Shown: piece by piece, positions 21,899-31,824 of the stretch
Position numbering within the stretch: position 1 is the first letter of the stretch
Layout: each line of letters begins with the position of its first letter
From: Pandoraea terrae
GTDB lineage: Bacteria > Pseudomonadota > Gammaproteobacteria > Burkholderiales > Burkholderiaceae
Assembly (NCBI RefSeq): GCF_902459695.1
Contig: NZ_CABPRZ010000031.1
Span: 1 to 64,000 of the forward strand
Direction of reading: 5' to 3'
Length of the DNA stretch: 64,000 nucleotides
The notes under the pieces: generated by a model
Told to the model about the DNA's origin: nothing
The model's input: only the letters and a program-made list of their open reading frames with translations
Databases searched by the model: none
Translations under genes and position numbers: made by a program

Positions 21899-24235
21899 AT
21901 GCCGCCTAAACACGTCTCAGAACACGATTTTTCGCCGATTCACCGCCTCCTGCGGACGCGGCGCAAGCCGCTGGCCCTGCTGCTGTCGCTGCCCGGCGTG
22001 TGGTGTTCGCTGGCCGGCGCGCAGGAGACGCCCGCCGCGCCGCCGGCCGACGGGCTGAGCCTCCAGACTGTGCCCGCGATCGGTGATTTCACGCTGAAGC
22101 CCGGCCAGGACACGCCGCTCTTTCTGCGCGGAGACCGGATGACCGGCCGCACCGACCGGGACATGGCAGTCGACGGCGATGCCGAAGTCCGCCATTTCAA
22201 ATCGGTCGCCAAGGGCGACCGACTGACCTATGACCAGGACACGGACGAGGTCGTCGTGCGCGGCAACGCGCGCCTGATCGATAGCGGCAACACTTTCGTC
22301 GGACCGGAAGCCCACATGTACACGGGCGCGAGCGAAGGCTACATGCTGACCCCGACCTACACGCTGAGCAACGGCGGGGGCGGCAAGTCGGCGCGCATCG
22401 ACATGACGGGCGGCGACCAGATCACCGTGACGAAGGGCACCTACTCCGGCTGTGCATGCACCGACGACCCCGCTTGGTACATCAAGGCCTCCGAGTTCGA
22501 ATTCGATACGGAAGCCAACGAGGGCACGGCCTATAACGGCGTGTTGTTCTTTCAGGGGGTGCCGATCCTGGCGAGCCCGTACATGTCGTTTCCGACCACG
22601 AATGAGCGCAAATCCGGCCTGCTTGCGCCGACATTCGGCCAGTCGAGCACGACCGGCCTGGAATTCCTGCAGCCGTATTATTTCAATATCGCGCCGAACC
22701 GCGACCTGACGATCACACCGCGCTTCATGGCCAAGCGCGGCGTGATGCTGAATGCCGATTTGCGCTACCTGGAACCGACGTATTCCGGGCTGTTTCACGT
22801 CGAGTATCTGCCGCGCGACAAGGGCAAGGACGGAAACCCGAACCGTTACACATACACTTGGGTACACAACCAAACCCTCGGGTATGGCGTCGGCGCGTAC
22901 GTCAACTTCACCAAGGTTTCCGACGACACCTATCCGGATGATTTCGGGACGGGCACGACCTTCCAGACTGGCGTGACGCGTCTGTACAACCGCGAGGCGG
23001 GGTTGACGTGGAGCAAGGGGGATTGGTCGTTTTTGGCCCGTGTGCTGAAGTATCAGGCGCTCCTGCCGAGTACGGCGCCGTATGAGCGCGTGCCGCAACT
23101 GTTGGCGACCTATAACAAGATGGACTGGCACGGCTTCGACTTCACGATGCCGATCGACTACACACGCTTTCGCATCGCAGTGCCCAACGCGTCGCAACCG
23201 AATGGCGAGCGCTTGTACATCCAGCCGACGCTGAGCTACCCGATTCTGACGCCGGGATATTTTGTCATTCCGAAGGTCATCTTCAACGCGACCTCGTACC
23301 AGCTCGACAACCTGACGCCCGGCGTGCCGAACAGCATCAACCGTACGGTGCCGACGTTCAGTTTCGATACGGGGCTGACGTTCGAGCGACCGGTCCATCT
23401 GTTTGGCCTGAACATGACCCAAACGCTGGAACCGCGTCTGTTTTACGTGTATACGCCGTACCGAAACCAGAATTCGATCCCGCTGTTCGATACGGCGCAC
23501 GCCGACTTCAACCTCGCGGAAATCTTCAGTGAGAACTCGTTCGTCGGTAACGACCGGATTGCAGACGCCAATCGCGTCACCGCGGGTGTCACATCCCGTT
23601 TCATCGACTCGGATTCCGGTATCGAACGCGCCCGCTTCTGGATTGCGCAGCGCTACAACCTGACCCAGTCCCGCGTTACGCTGACACCGACGACGTTGCC
23701 GGAAGATACCGGCCCGTCCGACTTGCTTGTCGGCGCGTCGATGCTGATTGCCCGCAACGTGAGCTTTGCCACGGCGGTCCAATACAGCCAGAACACCAAG
23801 CAATTCAACCGGTCGGACGTGGGCATCACATGGCGTCCGGGCGAGCGCAAGGTATTCAACGCCTATTACCGCTATCTGCGAACGTCGACGATCGTTGGGG
23901 AATCTCCGATCAACCAGATCGAACTTTCCGGCCAATGGCCGATTACACCTCGCTTCGGCGTCGTGGGGCGCGTCAACTACAGCCTGAGCGACAAGACGTT
24001 CATCGATGCGCTGGGCGGTTTCGAGTATGATGCCGACTGCTGGGCGTTCCGCTTTGGCGTGCAGCGCTACGCGACCAACGCGACCACCACGACGAGCCGC
24101 GTGTTCGCGCAGCTAGAACTCAAGGGGCTTTCGAAGTCGGGCACGAGCGCGACCGAAGCCTTCAAGGCAGCCGTGCCTGGCTATATGACGGCGCCGACGA
24201 ACCAGATTCCTTCTCGATTCAGCAACTATGAATGA
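21899..24235 (+). CDS. lptD: LPS-assembly protein LptD
   Basis: A 778-residue outer-membrane protein that, with LptE, inserts LPS into the outer leaflet. A signal peptide (LALLLSLPGVWCSLAGA, ending near residue 41) leads to the periplasmic jellyroll domain, with VDGDAEVRHFKSVAKGDRLTYD-type strands, and then a 26-strand barrel domain with many aromatic-rich beta strands. After signal removal only three cysteines remain: Cys185 and Cys187 (SGCACTD) and Cys714 (DADCWAF). E. coli has four. I start at MPPKH; an upstream in-frame start exists. surA overlaps the end by eight bases. Confidence 0.95.
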   Translation: MPPKHVSEHDFSPIHRLLRTRRKPLALLLSLPGVWCSLAGAQETPAAPPADGLSLQTVPAIGDFTLKPGQDTPLFLRGDRMTGRTDRDMAVDGDAEVRHFKSVAKGDRLTYDQDTDEVVVRGNARLIDSGNTFVGPEAHMYTGASEGYMLTPTYTLSNGGGGKSARIDMTGGDQITVTKGTYSGCACTDDPAWYIKASEFEFDTEANEGTAYNGVLFFQGVPILASPYMSFPTTNERKSGLLAPTFGQSSTTGLEFLQPYYFNIAPNRDLTITPRFMAKRGVMLNADLRYLEPTYSGLFHVEYLPRDKGKDGNPNRYTYTWVHNQTLGYGVGAYVNFTKVSDDTYPDDFGTGTTFQTGVTRLYNREAGLTWSKGDWSFLARVLKYQALLPSTAPYERVPQLLATYNKMDWHGFDFTMPIDYTRFRIAVPNASQPNGERLYIQPTLSYPILTPGYFVIPKVIFNATSYQLDNLTPGVPNSINRTVPTFSFDTGLTFERPVHLFGLNMTQTLEPRLFYVYTPYRNQNSIPLFDTAHADFNLAEIFSENSFVGNDRIADANRVTAGVTSRFIDSDSGIERARFWIAQRYNLTQSRVTLTPTTLPEDTGPSDLLVGASMLIARNVSFATAVQYSQNTKQFNRSDVGITWRPGERKVFNAYYRYLRTSTIVGESPINQIELSGQWPITPRFGVVGRVNYSLSDKTFIDALGGFEYDADCWAFRFGVQRYATNATTTTSRVFAQLELKGLSKSGTSATEAFKAAVPGYMTAPTNQIPSRFSNYE

Positions 24236-25598
24236 CCTCATTGTGAAGCGTGTCTCGCTGCTGGCGAGCCTGTGTCTTGCTGCCAACCTCGCGGTGGCCC
24301 AGCCCGTGCCGGCGACCGGCGGCGCGGCCGCGCACGGGACCTCGGCGGTCAAGCCTGTGGATTCGATCGTGGCGGTCGTCAACGACAGCGTCATTACGAA
24401 AAAGGAACTTGATGCGCGTGTGAACGAGACGATGCGCCAGCTCAAGCAGCAAAACCGTCCGATTCCGGAAGGCGACGTCGTGCAGCGCCAGATCCTCGAG
24501 CAGATGATCGTGACGCGCGTGCAATTGCAGCGCGCCAAGGAAGACGGCATCGTCGTCAAGGATGCGGATGTCGAGCAGGCGGTACAGCGCGTGGCTGCCG
24601 ATAACCACATGAGCGTCGACCAGTACCGTACGCGTCTCGGGGCCGCTGGCGTATCGTGGGAGGCCTTCCGCAAGGAAGTGCGCGACCAGATCACGATGGC
24701 CCGTTTGCGTGACCGGGAAGTCGACAGCCAGGTGCAGGTCGGCGAATCGGAAATCAACGCGTTTCTCACCGCCCAGCGCGGCGCGAGCGCTGCCCCGGCG
24801 ACGGAAAGCGAATACCGTCTTGCCCAGATTCTCGTGAAGGTGCCGGACGGCGCTTCGGCCACGCAGATCGACGCCGCCAAGAAGAAGGCCGAAGAAGCGT
24901 TGTCGAAGGCCAAATCGGGCGCCGATTTCGCACAATTGGCGCAGCAGTACTCTGACAGCGGCGATGCCTCCAACGGCGGCGACATGGGGTACCGCATTCC
25001 GGAGCGCATCCCCGATCTGTTCCTGAATCAGGTCAACAAGCTCAAGGACGGACAGGTGGTGCCGCAGGTGCTGCGCAGCAGCAACGGCTTCCACGTCGTG
25101 AAGCTCGTTGAGAAGCGTCAACAAGGCGGTGCGCAGGACGGCATGACCGTGCCGCAGATTCACGCGCGTCACATCCTGATTCGCATCGGCGACGGCGTTT
25201 CGGAAGCGCAGGCGCGTCAGAAGCTGCTCGACGTCAAGGCGCAACTGGAAAAAGGTCAGGGCAATTTCGGTGACTTTGCGCGCCGGCTGTCGGCCGACGG
25301 CTCGGCGTCGCAGGGTGGCGATCTTGGCTGGGTTTCCCCGGGTGAAACCGTGCCGGCGTTCGAGCGCGCCCTGTCCGAACTGAAGGACAACCAGATCAGC
25401 GATCCGGTGCGCACCGAGTATGGCTATCACCTGATCCAGGTGCTGGGGCACCGCGAGAGCAAAGTCACCGGAGATCAGGAGCGCAATCTCGCCACGCAGG
25501 AACTGCGCAGCCGCAAGGCCGAACAGCAGTACCGCGACTGGCTGCAGCAGTTGCGCGACAGCGCCTACGTCGACTACCGCACTGGCAACGCGCAGTAA
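24228..25598 (+). CDS. surA: Periplasmic chaperone and peptidyl-prolyl isomerase SurA
   Basis: A 456-residue periplasmic chaperone escorting outer-membrane barrels, including LptD, to the BAM complex. A cleavable signal peptide ends AVA/Q near residue 24. The SurA N-terminal helical domain begins [21 protein letters not shown]. Two parvulin domains follow, each beginning with an AQILVKV- or ARHILIRI-type strand and containing [14 protein letters not shown] or [14 protein letters not shown]. The gene overlaps lptD by eight bases, so translation is probably coupled. Confidence 0.97.
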   Translation: MNDLIVKRVSLLASLCLAANLAVAQPVPATGGAAAHGTSAVKPVDSIVAVVNDSVITKKELDARVNETMRQLKQQNRPIPEGDVVQRQILEQMIVTRVQLQRAKEDGIVVKDADVEQAVQRVAADNHMSVDQYRTRLGAAGVSWEAFRKEVRDQITMARLRDREVDSQVQVGESEINAFLTAQRGASAAPATESEYRLAQILVKVPDGASATQIDAAKKKAEEALSKAKSGADFAQLAQQYSDSGDASNGGDMGYRIPERIPDLFLNQVNKLKDGQVVPQVLRSSNGFHVVKLVEKRQQGGAQDGMTVPQIHARHILIRIGDGVSEAQARQKLLDVKAQLEKGQGNFGDFARRLSADGSASQGGDLGWVSPGETVPAFERALSELKDNQISDPVRTEYGYHLIQVLGHRESKVTGDQERNLATQELRSRKAEQQYRDWLQQLRDSAYVDYRTGNAQ

Positions 25599-25609
25599 GC
25601 GCGCATCGC

Positions 25610-26728
25610 ATGACGTCTGCGCGTCCTCTGGTTCTCGCGATCACCACCGGCGAACCCGCCGGGGTCGGGCCCGAGTTGACCGTGCAGGCTTTGGCCGGCC
25701 TGCTGGGCCCGGACGCAGGCGGGACCGGCGTGGCCGACGCGGCGTTTGCCGGCGTCGTCTTCCATGTCCTGGGCGACGCCGATTTACTCGCCGAGCGTGC
25801 GCAGGCCGTTGGTTTGGCCGATGCCTGGTCGAACATGCTTGCGGGGCCGCGCGTGCGGGTCGTGCCACACGCCACTGCGGCGCCGGTGGTCGCTGGCCGG
25901 CTCGATGCTGCCAACGGCCGCTATGTGCTGGCGTTGCTTGACGATGCCATTGACGGCGCCATGGCCGGGCACTACGACGCCATTGTCACCGCGCCGCTTC
26001 AGAAGAGCACCATCAACGATTGTGGCGTGCCCTTTACCGGCCATACCGAATATCTCGCGCAACGCACCCGGACCCCGAAAGTCGTCATGATGCTTGCGGG
26101 GGGCGGCTTGCGTGTCGCACTGGCGACGACGCACTTGCCGCTCGCGCAAGTCCCTGCTGCCATCGAGCGGGGCGATCTCTACGAGACCTTGGCCATTGTC
26201 GACACCGGATTGCGGCGCGATTTCGGCATTGCGAAGCCGCACATTCTCGTGACCGGCTTGAATCCGCATGCGGGCGAGGCCGGCTATCTTGGTCGAGAGG
26301 AAATCGACGTCATCACCCCGGCGTTGCGCGACGCACAGGCCGCGGGCATTCATGCGACGGGCCCTTATCCGGCCGACACCTTGTTTCAGCCGAGGCATCT
26401 TGCCGACGCCGACTGTGTCCTGGCGATGTACCACGACCAAGGCTTGCCGGTCCTCAAATACGCGAGCTTTGGCGCAGGCGTCAACATCACCCTTGGCTTG
26501 CCGATCGTGCGCACGTCCGTCGATCACGGAACCGCGCTTGATCTTGCCGGCACCGGGCGTGCCGAGAGCGGCAGCCTTGTCGAGGCACTGCGCACGGCGG
26601 CCGAGATGGCGGCCCATCGTGCCAAACACCCGTTGAAAAATCGAACACAACCTCGGGGCGCGCCTGACGCGGCCCCTTCGGCAAACACCCGGGCGGGTCA
26701 CGCCCGCACGCGGTCACCGCGTACCTAA
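25610..26728 (+). CDS. pdxA: 4-hydroxythreonine-4-phosphate dehydrogenase
   Basis: A 372-residue NAD-dependent enzyme of pyridoxal phosphate synthesis. It starts with [15 protein letters not shown]. The metal-binding histidines lie in [19 protein letters not shown] and [12 protein letters not shown]. The active-site end is [19 protein letters not shown]. About 35 extra C-terminal residues, rich in Arg, Pro and Ala, extend beyond the usual 330-residue length. It starts 11 bases after surA; rsmA follows nine bases later, the order seen in many proteobacteria. Confidence 0.95.
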   Translation: MTSARPLVLAITTGEPAGVGPELTVQALAGLLGPDAGGTGVADAAFAGVVFHVLGDADLLAERAQAVGLADAWSNMLAGPRVRVVPHATAAPVVAGRLDAANGRYVLALLDDAIDGAMAGHYDAIVTAPLQKSTINDCGVPFTGHTEYLAQRTRTPKVVMMLAGGGLRVALATTHLPLAQVPAAIERGDLYETLAIVDTGLRRDFGIAKPHILVTGLNPHAGEAGYLGREEIDVITPALRDAQAAGIHATGPYPADTLFQPRHLADADCVLAMYHDQGLPVLKYASFGAGVNITLGLPIVRTSVDHGTALDLAGTGRAESGSLVEALRTAAEMAAHRAKHPLKNRTQPRGAPDAAPSANTRAGHARTRSPRT

Positions 26729-26737
26729 GGAATTCAC

Positions 26738-27571
26738 ATGAGCAGCGCGGGCAAGCGCACGGGCGTCCATCAGGGCCACGTGGCGCGCAAACGTTTCGGT
26801 CAGAACTTTCTCGTCGACACCGGCGTCATTGCCGGGATCGTCAGCGTCATTGGACCGCAGAAAGACGACCTCATGGTCGAAATCGGCCCGGGACTTGGCG
26901 CCCTGACCACGCCCTTGACCGAATGGCTGGCACATTTGCACGTCGTCGAACTCGATCGCGACCTGGTCGCGCGCCTGCAGCGCCGCTTCGCCGAGCGTGT
27001 CACGGTACATGCGGGCGACGCCCTCGACTTCGATTTCGCGTCGCTCGTCCCGGCCGAACGTGCGCAAGAGAAACCGCTGCGCATTGTCGGCAACCTGCCG
27101 TACAACATCTCGAGTCCCCTGCTGTTCCATCTCATGCGCTTTGCGGCCGTAGTACGCGATCAGCATTTCATGTTGCAGAACGAAGTGGTTGAACGCATGG
27201 TTGCCGCTCCGGGCTCCAGCGACTACAGCCGCCTGTCCGTGATGCTGCAGTACCGTTACTGGATGGACAAAGTGATGGATGTCCCACCCGAAGCATTCAA
27301 TCCGCCGCCGAAGGTCGATTCGGCCATCGTTCGCATGATCCCGCGGGCAGCGGCCGATCTGCCCCAGGTCGATTTGAAGGCGTTCGAGGAAGTCGTGGCG
27401 CAGGCATTTTCGCAGCGCCGGAAAATGTTGCGCAACACCTTGGGGAAGTATCGCGACCGTCTCGACTTTGATGCCTTGGGCTTTGATCTCACCCGACGCG
27501 CCGAAGACGTATCCGTCGATGAATACGTCGCCCTTGCGCGGGCGCTCAGCGTCGCCGGTTTACCCGGTTGA
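26738..27571 (+). CDS. rsmA: 16S rRNA dimethyladenosine transferase RsmA (KsgA)
   Basis: A 277-residue SAM-dependent enzyme dimethylating the two adjacent adenines in helix 45 of 16S rRNA. Motifs in order: [23 protein letters not shown] (SAM motif I), VVELDRDL, and the catalytic [12 protein letters not shown] (NLPY). The C-terminal domain has [13 protein letters not shown]. The start follows AAGGAATTC; its close spacing to pdxA fits the lptD-surA-pdxA-rsmA operon. Confidence 0.97.
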   Translation: MSSAGKRTGVHQGHVARKRFGQNFLVDTGVIAGIVSVIGPQKDDLMVEIGPGLGALTTPLTEWLAHLHVVELDRDLVARLQRRFAERVTVHAGDALDFDFASLVPAERAQEKPLRIVGNLPYNISSPLLFHLMRFAAVVRDQHFMLQNEVVERMVAAPGSSDYSRLSVMLQYRYWMDKVMDVPPEAFNPPPKVDSAIVRMIPRAAADLPQVDLKAFEEVVAQAFSQRRKMLRNTLGKYRDRLDFDALGFDLTRRAEDVSVDEYVALARALSVAGLPG

Positions 27572-27859
27572 TCCCGGCGGGCAGCGTGCCATCCCCCGTG
27601 TGGTCGTCGGAACGCGAGTCACAAACGACGGCATGATGCGGGCTTCTGGCGAAATCATGTGGGATGCGGACGCCCATTGTCCCCGATTTGGTGCATTCGC
27701 GCGCGACACCTGATAGTTTCGATCGAAAGTTTCCGGCCGATTGTCCTGTTCCGGGGGACGATCAATTTCATGCTGCGCGGTTTATCGGGAGGGTGCGGCC
27801 CAATAGACTGGGGGGAATGGAATCGGGGGCGGGTCCCGATGGCGAACTGGAGAATTCAA

Positions 27860-28561
27860 ATGAGCGACACGCATGCGGCGGTCTCGTTGATCGAATCGGC
27901 GGCGACTGGATTGCGATATCGGCGCTTTGGCGTCAAGCGCGAGGCGCCGGCACGTGCGCGGCTGTTGCTGCTGCATGGTGTCGGTGGCAACGAAACCAAT
28001 CTGGAGGGATTGGCCGCGCAGCTAGACGCGCGCGTGGAGACATTACTTGTGCGGGGACCGTTGACCTTCGCGCCGGGGCAGTTCGGGTGGTTCGAGGTCA
28101 GTTTTGCGACGGGTGTGCCGGCGATTGATCCGTTGCAGGCCGAATCGAGCCGAGAGCGTTTGGTCGCGCTGCTACGCGAATTGCGCGCGGCTGATGGTGC
28201 GAATCCATTACCGACGGTGATTGCGGGCTTCAGTCAGGGCGGCATCTTGAGTGCGAGCGTCGGTTTGACATCGCCTGAGGCCGTGAAAGGATTTGCGATT
28301 CTGAGCGGACGTATTTTGCCGGAGATCGCCCCGCAAATCGCTTCGACTGAAGCCTTGAAGGCATTAACGGCGTTCATTGCGCACGGCCGCTACGACAACA
28401 AACTGCCGATTGACTGGGCTGAGCGTGCGGATCGCTGGCTTGATCAACTTGGCGTGCGTCACGAGACACATCGGTACGACATCGGGCATGAGATTGACGC
28501 ACGGGTTGTTGCCGACTTTACGCAGTGGTTGGCGGGGTCGTTGGCATTGGATCGCGGCTAG
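27860..28561 (+). CDS. Alpha/beta hydrolase, phospholipase/carboxylesterase family
   Basis: A 233-residue serine hydrolase. The nucleophile elbow is GFSQGG (about residues 115-120), the oxyanion strand is LLLLHGVGGNETN, and the Asp and His ends of the triad are in FIAHGRYDNKLP and DIGHEIDARV. It resembles the YpfH/EstB carboxylesterase branch; substrate is not predictable. I chose the ATG with GGAG seven bases upstream over an ATG seven codons earlier. The 288 bases before it, after rsmA, hold no gene I can support. Confidence 0.85.
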   Translation: MSDTHAAVSLIESAATGLRYRRFGVKREAPARARLLLLHGVGGNETNLEGLAAQLDARVETLLVRGPLTFAPGQFGWFEVSFATGVPAIDPLQAESSRERLVALLRELRAADGANPLPTVIAGFSQGGILSASVGLTSPEAVKGFAILSGRILPEIAPQIASTEALKALTAFIAHGRYDNKLPIDWAERADRWLDQLGVRHETHRYDIGHEIDARVVADFTQWLAGSLALDRG

Positions 28562-29053
28562 ACCCGATTGCGGGAATTCATCACGTATCAGATTGCGACG
28601 CTGGACCCCATCTCAAATTGCTGTGCTTGCGCTTTGTCTGGCGCCCGGGGCCGCCAACGGAGCTACTTTTGCTTCGCAAAACCAGCGCCATTGCCGGCGC
28701 CATGCATCGAGGGGAGCACCCCCGCGGGAAGTCACGCCAACGGTGATTGCGATGCTGGCCCCGGGTCGATGAACGGCTGCGTCTCACGACACTTTGGCTG
28801 TAGGGACCGTCGCTGGGAGTGCCGCACTGGCGGCGGTTACGGAGGGCAAAGTGTCGCGCGGGGGAGTGTGAAGCGGGTCTTCGACGGACCGGGAATCAAA
28901 GGCACGGCAGCGCTGGTGCCGTTTTATTGACCCTCCTGCAGCGGACGTGTGCTCCGGGAGCGGAAGGAGGGTCGATAAAGCGGCTGGCGCGAGCGTGGAA
29001 AGCGGGTCGAGAGTCGGCGGCGCTGGCCGTAAGCCAAACGCCAACGCCAACGC
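28562..29053. other. Intergenic region without a supported gene
   Basis: A 492-base gap between the convergent esterase and gloA genes. Short open frames exist on both strands, but none has a ribosome site with a recognisable product. The only structure I see is a nested inverted repeat near the centre-right (separate entry), plausibly a terminator or structured RNA. Confidence 0.6.
28929..28973. repeat. Nested inverted repeat, possible terminator for convergent genes
   Basis: Eight-base perfect arms (GACCCTCC and GGAGGGTC) 29 bases apart, enclosing a second perfect palindrome GCTCCGGGAGC (28951-28961). The left arm follows a short T-rich run (GTTTTATT). Neither side has a long T-tract, so classical intrinsic termination is uncertain. 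Confidence 0.45.
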
Positions 29054-29455
29054 TTACAGCGCGCCCTTTGCCGAATGCTTCTGGATCAGCTCGATCTTGT
29101 ACCCATCCGGATCTTCGACGAACGCGATCACTGTCGTACCGCCTTTCACCGGGCCAGCCTCGCGCGACACCTTGCCGCCGGCGGCGCGAATTGTCTCGCA
29201 AGCCTTGTACGCATCGTCCACCTCCACTGCCAGATGGCCGAACGCAGTGCCAAGTTCATACTTCTCGGTACCCCAGTTGTACGTCAGTTCGAGCACCGCA
29301 TTTTCGCTTTCCGGGCCATAGCCCACGAACGCCAGCGTGTACTTGTACTCGCGGTTTTCGCTTTGGCGCAGCAACTGCATGCCGAGCACGCGCGTATAAA
29401 AATCGATCGAGCGCTGCAGGTCGCCGACGCGCAGCATCGTGTGGAGCATTCGCAT
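29054..29455 (-). CDS. gloA: Lactoylglutathione lyase (glyoxalase I)
   Basis: A 133-residue VOC-fold enzyme that turns the methylglyoxal-glutathione hemithioacetal into S-lactoylglutathione. The four metal ligands fall exactly where they do in E. coli GloA: His5, Glu56 (LELTYN), His74 (FGHLAV) and Glu122 (KIELIQ). The absence of the longer loops of zinc-type enzymes points to the nickel-dependent short class. The ATG at [10 protein letters not shown] is chosen because it places His5 correctly; the frame remains open upstream. Confidence 0.95.
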   Translation of the reverse strand: MRMLHTMLRVGDLQRSIDFYTRVLGMQLLRQSENREYKYTLAFVGYGPESENAVLELTYNWGTEKYELGTAFGHLAVEVDDAYKACETIRAAGGKVSREAGPVKGGTTVIAFVEDPDGYKIELIQKHSAKGAL

Positions 29456-29541
29456 AGTGTTTTGCTTCAGGGGGAAAAATGAGACTCCATTGTAGCCCTC
29501 GAGCCAAACCCCTGCAGACCTGCCCCACCGAATCCCGCCGG

Positions 29542-30396
29542 CTACAGCTCCGGCACCCATTCAGGCGCGTGCGATTTGAGCGTATCGCGCGCTGCCTCGA
29601 ATTCCGGAAAGATGGACGCGACCGCGCGCCAGAAGCGCGGGCCGTGATTCATCTCTTTCAAATGCGCCAGTTCGTGCGCCACCACATAATCGATCACGCC
29701 CAGCGGGAAATGAATGAGCCGCCAGTTCAGCCGGATGCGTCCGTCCGCGCTGCAACTCCCCCAACGCGTGGCGGCCGATGACAACGCCAATGCAGTGTGC
29801 CGCACCCCGAGGCGCTCGCCATACACATCGAGGCGCGTTGCGAACAGCTTGCGCGCTTCCTGTTGGAGCCAGCCCTGGACGCGGTCGCGCATCTGCGTCG
29901 GCGCGGCCTGCGGCGGCAGGTCGAGCCACAGTGTGTGCGTGGCGATATCATAGAGCGAAGCGCCGGGATGCCCGCCCAGCCGGATCGTCAGCTTGTGCCC
30001 CAGGTACGGTAGCGTTGCGCCGTCGGCCCAATGGATCTTCGGAATCGCGCGCCGCGTGGCGCGCTCTCGATACTCCGCGATCTTGCTGAAGATCCAGCGC
30101 TTCTTTTCAAGAATGGCCGCCTCGACCTCAGCGAGCGTCACCCAGCGCGGCGCGGTCACGGACAGCCCGGCTTCGTCAATCATGAAGCCGATGGTCCGGC
30201 GCGACGAACGTTTAAAACGATAGTAGAGCGGCTGCGCCTCGATGAGCATCACGCGTTCGTTGCCGGCAGGTACTCGGCGCGGTTCGGTCTCGGGAGACGA
30301 AGACGGCGCAGCGCCGGCGTCAAAAAGCGGAAGTTCCAATTGTGGTGCAATGTCCTCATGCCGTCGGGGGCGGGTGGCGGGGCGGGCCTTCGACAT
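29542..30396 (-). CDS. YgjP-like M48-type metallopeptidase domain protein (DUF45)
   Basis: A 284-residue predicted zinc metalloprotein. The HExxH motif is in [19 protein letters not shown] (His241, Glu242, His245), with the third ligand expected in NHGPRFW. Upstream is the family signature [18 protein letters not shown]. The N-terminal 50 residues are unconserved and Pro/Glu-rich. The cellular role of YgjP proteins is poorly known; some appear with restriction systems, but nothing of that kind is nearby. The next gene upstream on this strand is a PlsC-type acyltransferase. Confidence 0.87.
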   Translation of the reverse strand: MSKARPATRPRRHEDIAPQLELPLFDAGAAPSSSPETEPRRVPAGNERVMLIEAQPLYYRFKRSSRRTIGFMIDEAGLSVTAPRWVTLAEVEAAILEKKRWIFSKIAEYRERATRRAIPKIHWADGATLPYLGHKLTIRLGGHPGASLYDIATHTLWLDLPPQAAPTQMRDRVQGWLQQEARKLFATRLDVYGERLGVRHTALALSSAATRWGSCSADGRIRLNWRLIHFPLGVIDYVVAHELAHLKEMNHGPRFWRAVASIFPEFEAARDTLKSHAPEWVPEL

Positions 30397-30436
30397 GAGG
30401 ATGCCTCTCGAGTGCGGTTCGCGTTGCGTGATGCCG

Positions 30437-31198
30437 TTACGTACGCGTCACCGGCGTTGCTGACACATAGGGCTTCGCATAGGCCGATGGATCGATCCGG
30501 TCCATCTCGGCTTCAATCCACTGTTCGACGCGCGTGTTCACCGCATCCGGTGTCAATCCCGCCGTCGGAATCACGGGGCCGATCGACACGATCACTTCGC
30601 CCGGATACTTCACGAACGAATTGCGCGGCCACACGCGGCCCGCATTGTGCGCGATCGGCACGACCGGCGTTTGCGTCGCGGCGGCCAGGCGTGCGCCGCC
30701 CGACTTGTATTTGTTGCGGGTGCCCGAGCGCGTGCGCGTGCCTTCCGGGAACATGATGATCCACGCGCCTTCGTCCAGGCGCTGCTGCCCCTGATTGACC
30801 ACCGACTGAAACGCATCTTTGCCTTTCTGGCGATTGATGTGAATCATGCGGAGCATACCAAGCGCCCATCCGAAGAAGGGAACGTACAGCAACTCGCGTT
30901 TGAACACGAAACACAAGGGGCGCGGCATCAGCGCGGGCAATGCGATCGTCTCCCATGCCGATTGATGCTTCGACAGCAGCACCGCGTGTCCGTCGGGCAG
31001 GTTTTCCCAGCCGATCACGCGATAGCGGATGCCACACAGCCAGCGGCCAACGAAGATCACCGACTTGCACCAGCCCGCCGCGAACCAGTATCGCGCTACC
31101 GGCGGCATGAACGGAAACAGCACGAAGCACGCCGTGGCATAGGGGATCGTGTACAGGATCTGGAAGGCGAAAAACAACGCGGAACGCAGTCGCAGCAT
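30437..31198 (-). CDS. 1-acyl-sn-glycerol-3-phosphate acyltransferase (PlsC family)
   Basis: A 253-residue membrane-bound acyltransferase of phospholipid synthesis. An N-terminal hydrophobic segment (about 6-32) anchors it. The catalytic motif reads HQSAWE (78-83), with Glu in place of the usual final Asp of HX4D, a variant common in Burkholderiales homologues. The substrate motif FPEGTRTRSG begins at 150. It lies in a run with gmhB and the glyQS genes; the gap to gmhB is 29 bases, so they probably share a transcript. Confidence 0.9.
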   Translation of the reverse strand: MLRLRSALFFAFQILYTIPYATACFVLFPFMPPVARYWFAAGWCKSVIFVGRWLCGIRYRVIGWENLPDGHAVLLSKHQSAWETIALPALMPRPLCFVFKRELLYVPFFGWALGMLRMIHINRQKGKDAFQSVVNQGQQRLDEGAWIIMFPEGTRTRSGTRNKYKSGGARLAAATQTPVVPIAHNAGRVWPRNSFVKYPGEVIVSIGPVIPTAGLTPDAVNTRVEQWIEAEMDRIDPSAYAKPYVSATPVTRT

Positions 31199-31227
31199 GG
31201 GGAGTTCTATTCAGGTTCCGGTGAGCG

Positions 31228-31812
31228 TCAGGACGGCTCGCCCGCAAGATAATCGAGTACGAAAGCCGACAGGCTGTCGTGGATTCGCGTGCCTGCGGGG
31301 AGATTGCCCTCCGCTTGTGTTTTCTTGCCTTTGCCGGTCAGCACCAGGTGCGGCGCCGCGCCGACGGCCGCACCCGCCTGCAGATCGCGCAACGAATCGC
31401 CGACGACCGGCACGCCAGTCAGGTCGATTTCGTACCGGCGTGCGATTTCCTGCATCATGCCGGGCTTTGGCTTGCGGCAATCGCAGTTGTCGGCGGCCGT
31501 GTGCGGACAGAAGAACACGGCATCGATACGCCCGCCGACGGCCGCCGCTGCGCGGTGCATCTTCGTGTGCATTGCGTTGAGCGCGGCCATGTCGAACAGA
31601 CCGCGGCCCACGCCGCTCTGGTTGCTCGCCACGACCACGCGGTAGCCGGCCTGGTTGAGCTGGCCGATCGCTTCGAGACTGCCGGGAATGGCGACCCATT
31701 CGTTCGGCGTCTTGATGAACTGGTCCGAGTCGGCGTTGATCACGCCGTCACGATCCAGTATCACCAGCTTGCGGGCGGCAGCCCCGGGGTTACGATCTTT
31801 GCGCGAGTCCAT
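31228..31812 (-). CDS. gmhB: D-glycero-beta-D-manno-heptose-1,7-bisphosphate 7-phosphatase
   Basis: A 194-residue HAD-superfamily phosphatase of LPS core heptose synthesis. The nucleophile motif LDRDGVIN has Asp20 and Asp22. SNQSGVGRG is motif II. The zinc loop CPHTAADNCDCRKPKP (one His and three Cys) is characteristic of GmhB, and GDSLRDLQAG is motif IV. It begins 12 bases after glyS. Confidence 0.94.
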   Translation of the reverse strand: MDSRKDRNPGAAARKLVILDRDGVINADSDQFIKTPNEWVAIPGSLEAIGQLNQAGYRVVVASNQSGVGRGLFDMAALNAMHTKMHRAAAAVGGRIDAVFFCPHTAADNCDCRKPKPGMMQEIARRYEIDLTGVPVVGDSLRDLQAGAAVGAAPHLVLTGKGKKTQAEGNLPAGTRIHDSLSAFVLDYLAGEPS

Positions 31813-31824
31813 GGCGAAAGGGCG

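Noticed and set aside
21917-23935. 672-codon open frame opposite lptD
   Set aside because: Antisense shadow of lptD: Arg/Val/His-rich residues, no ribosome site, and lptD has clear family motifs.
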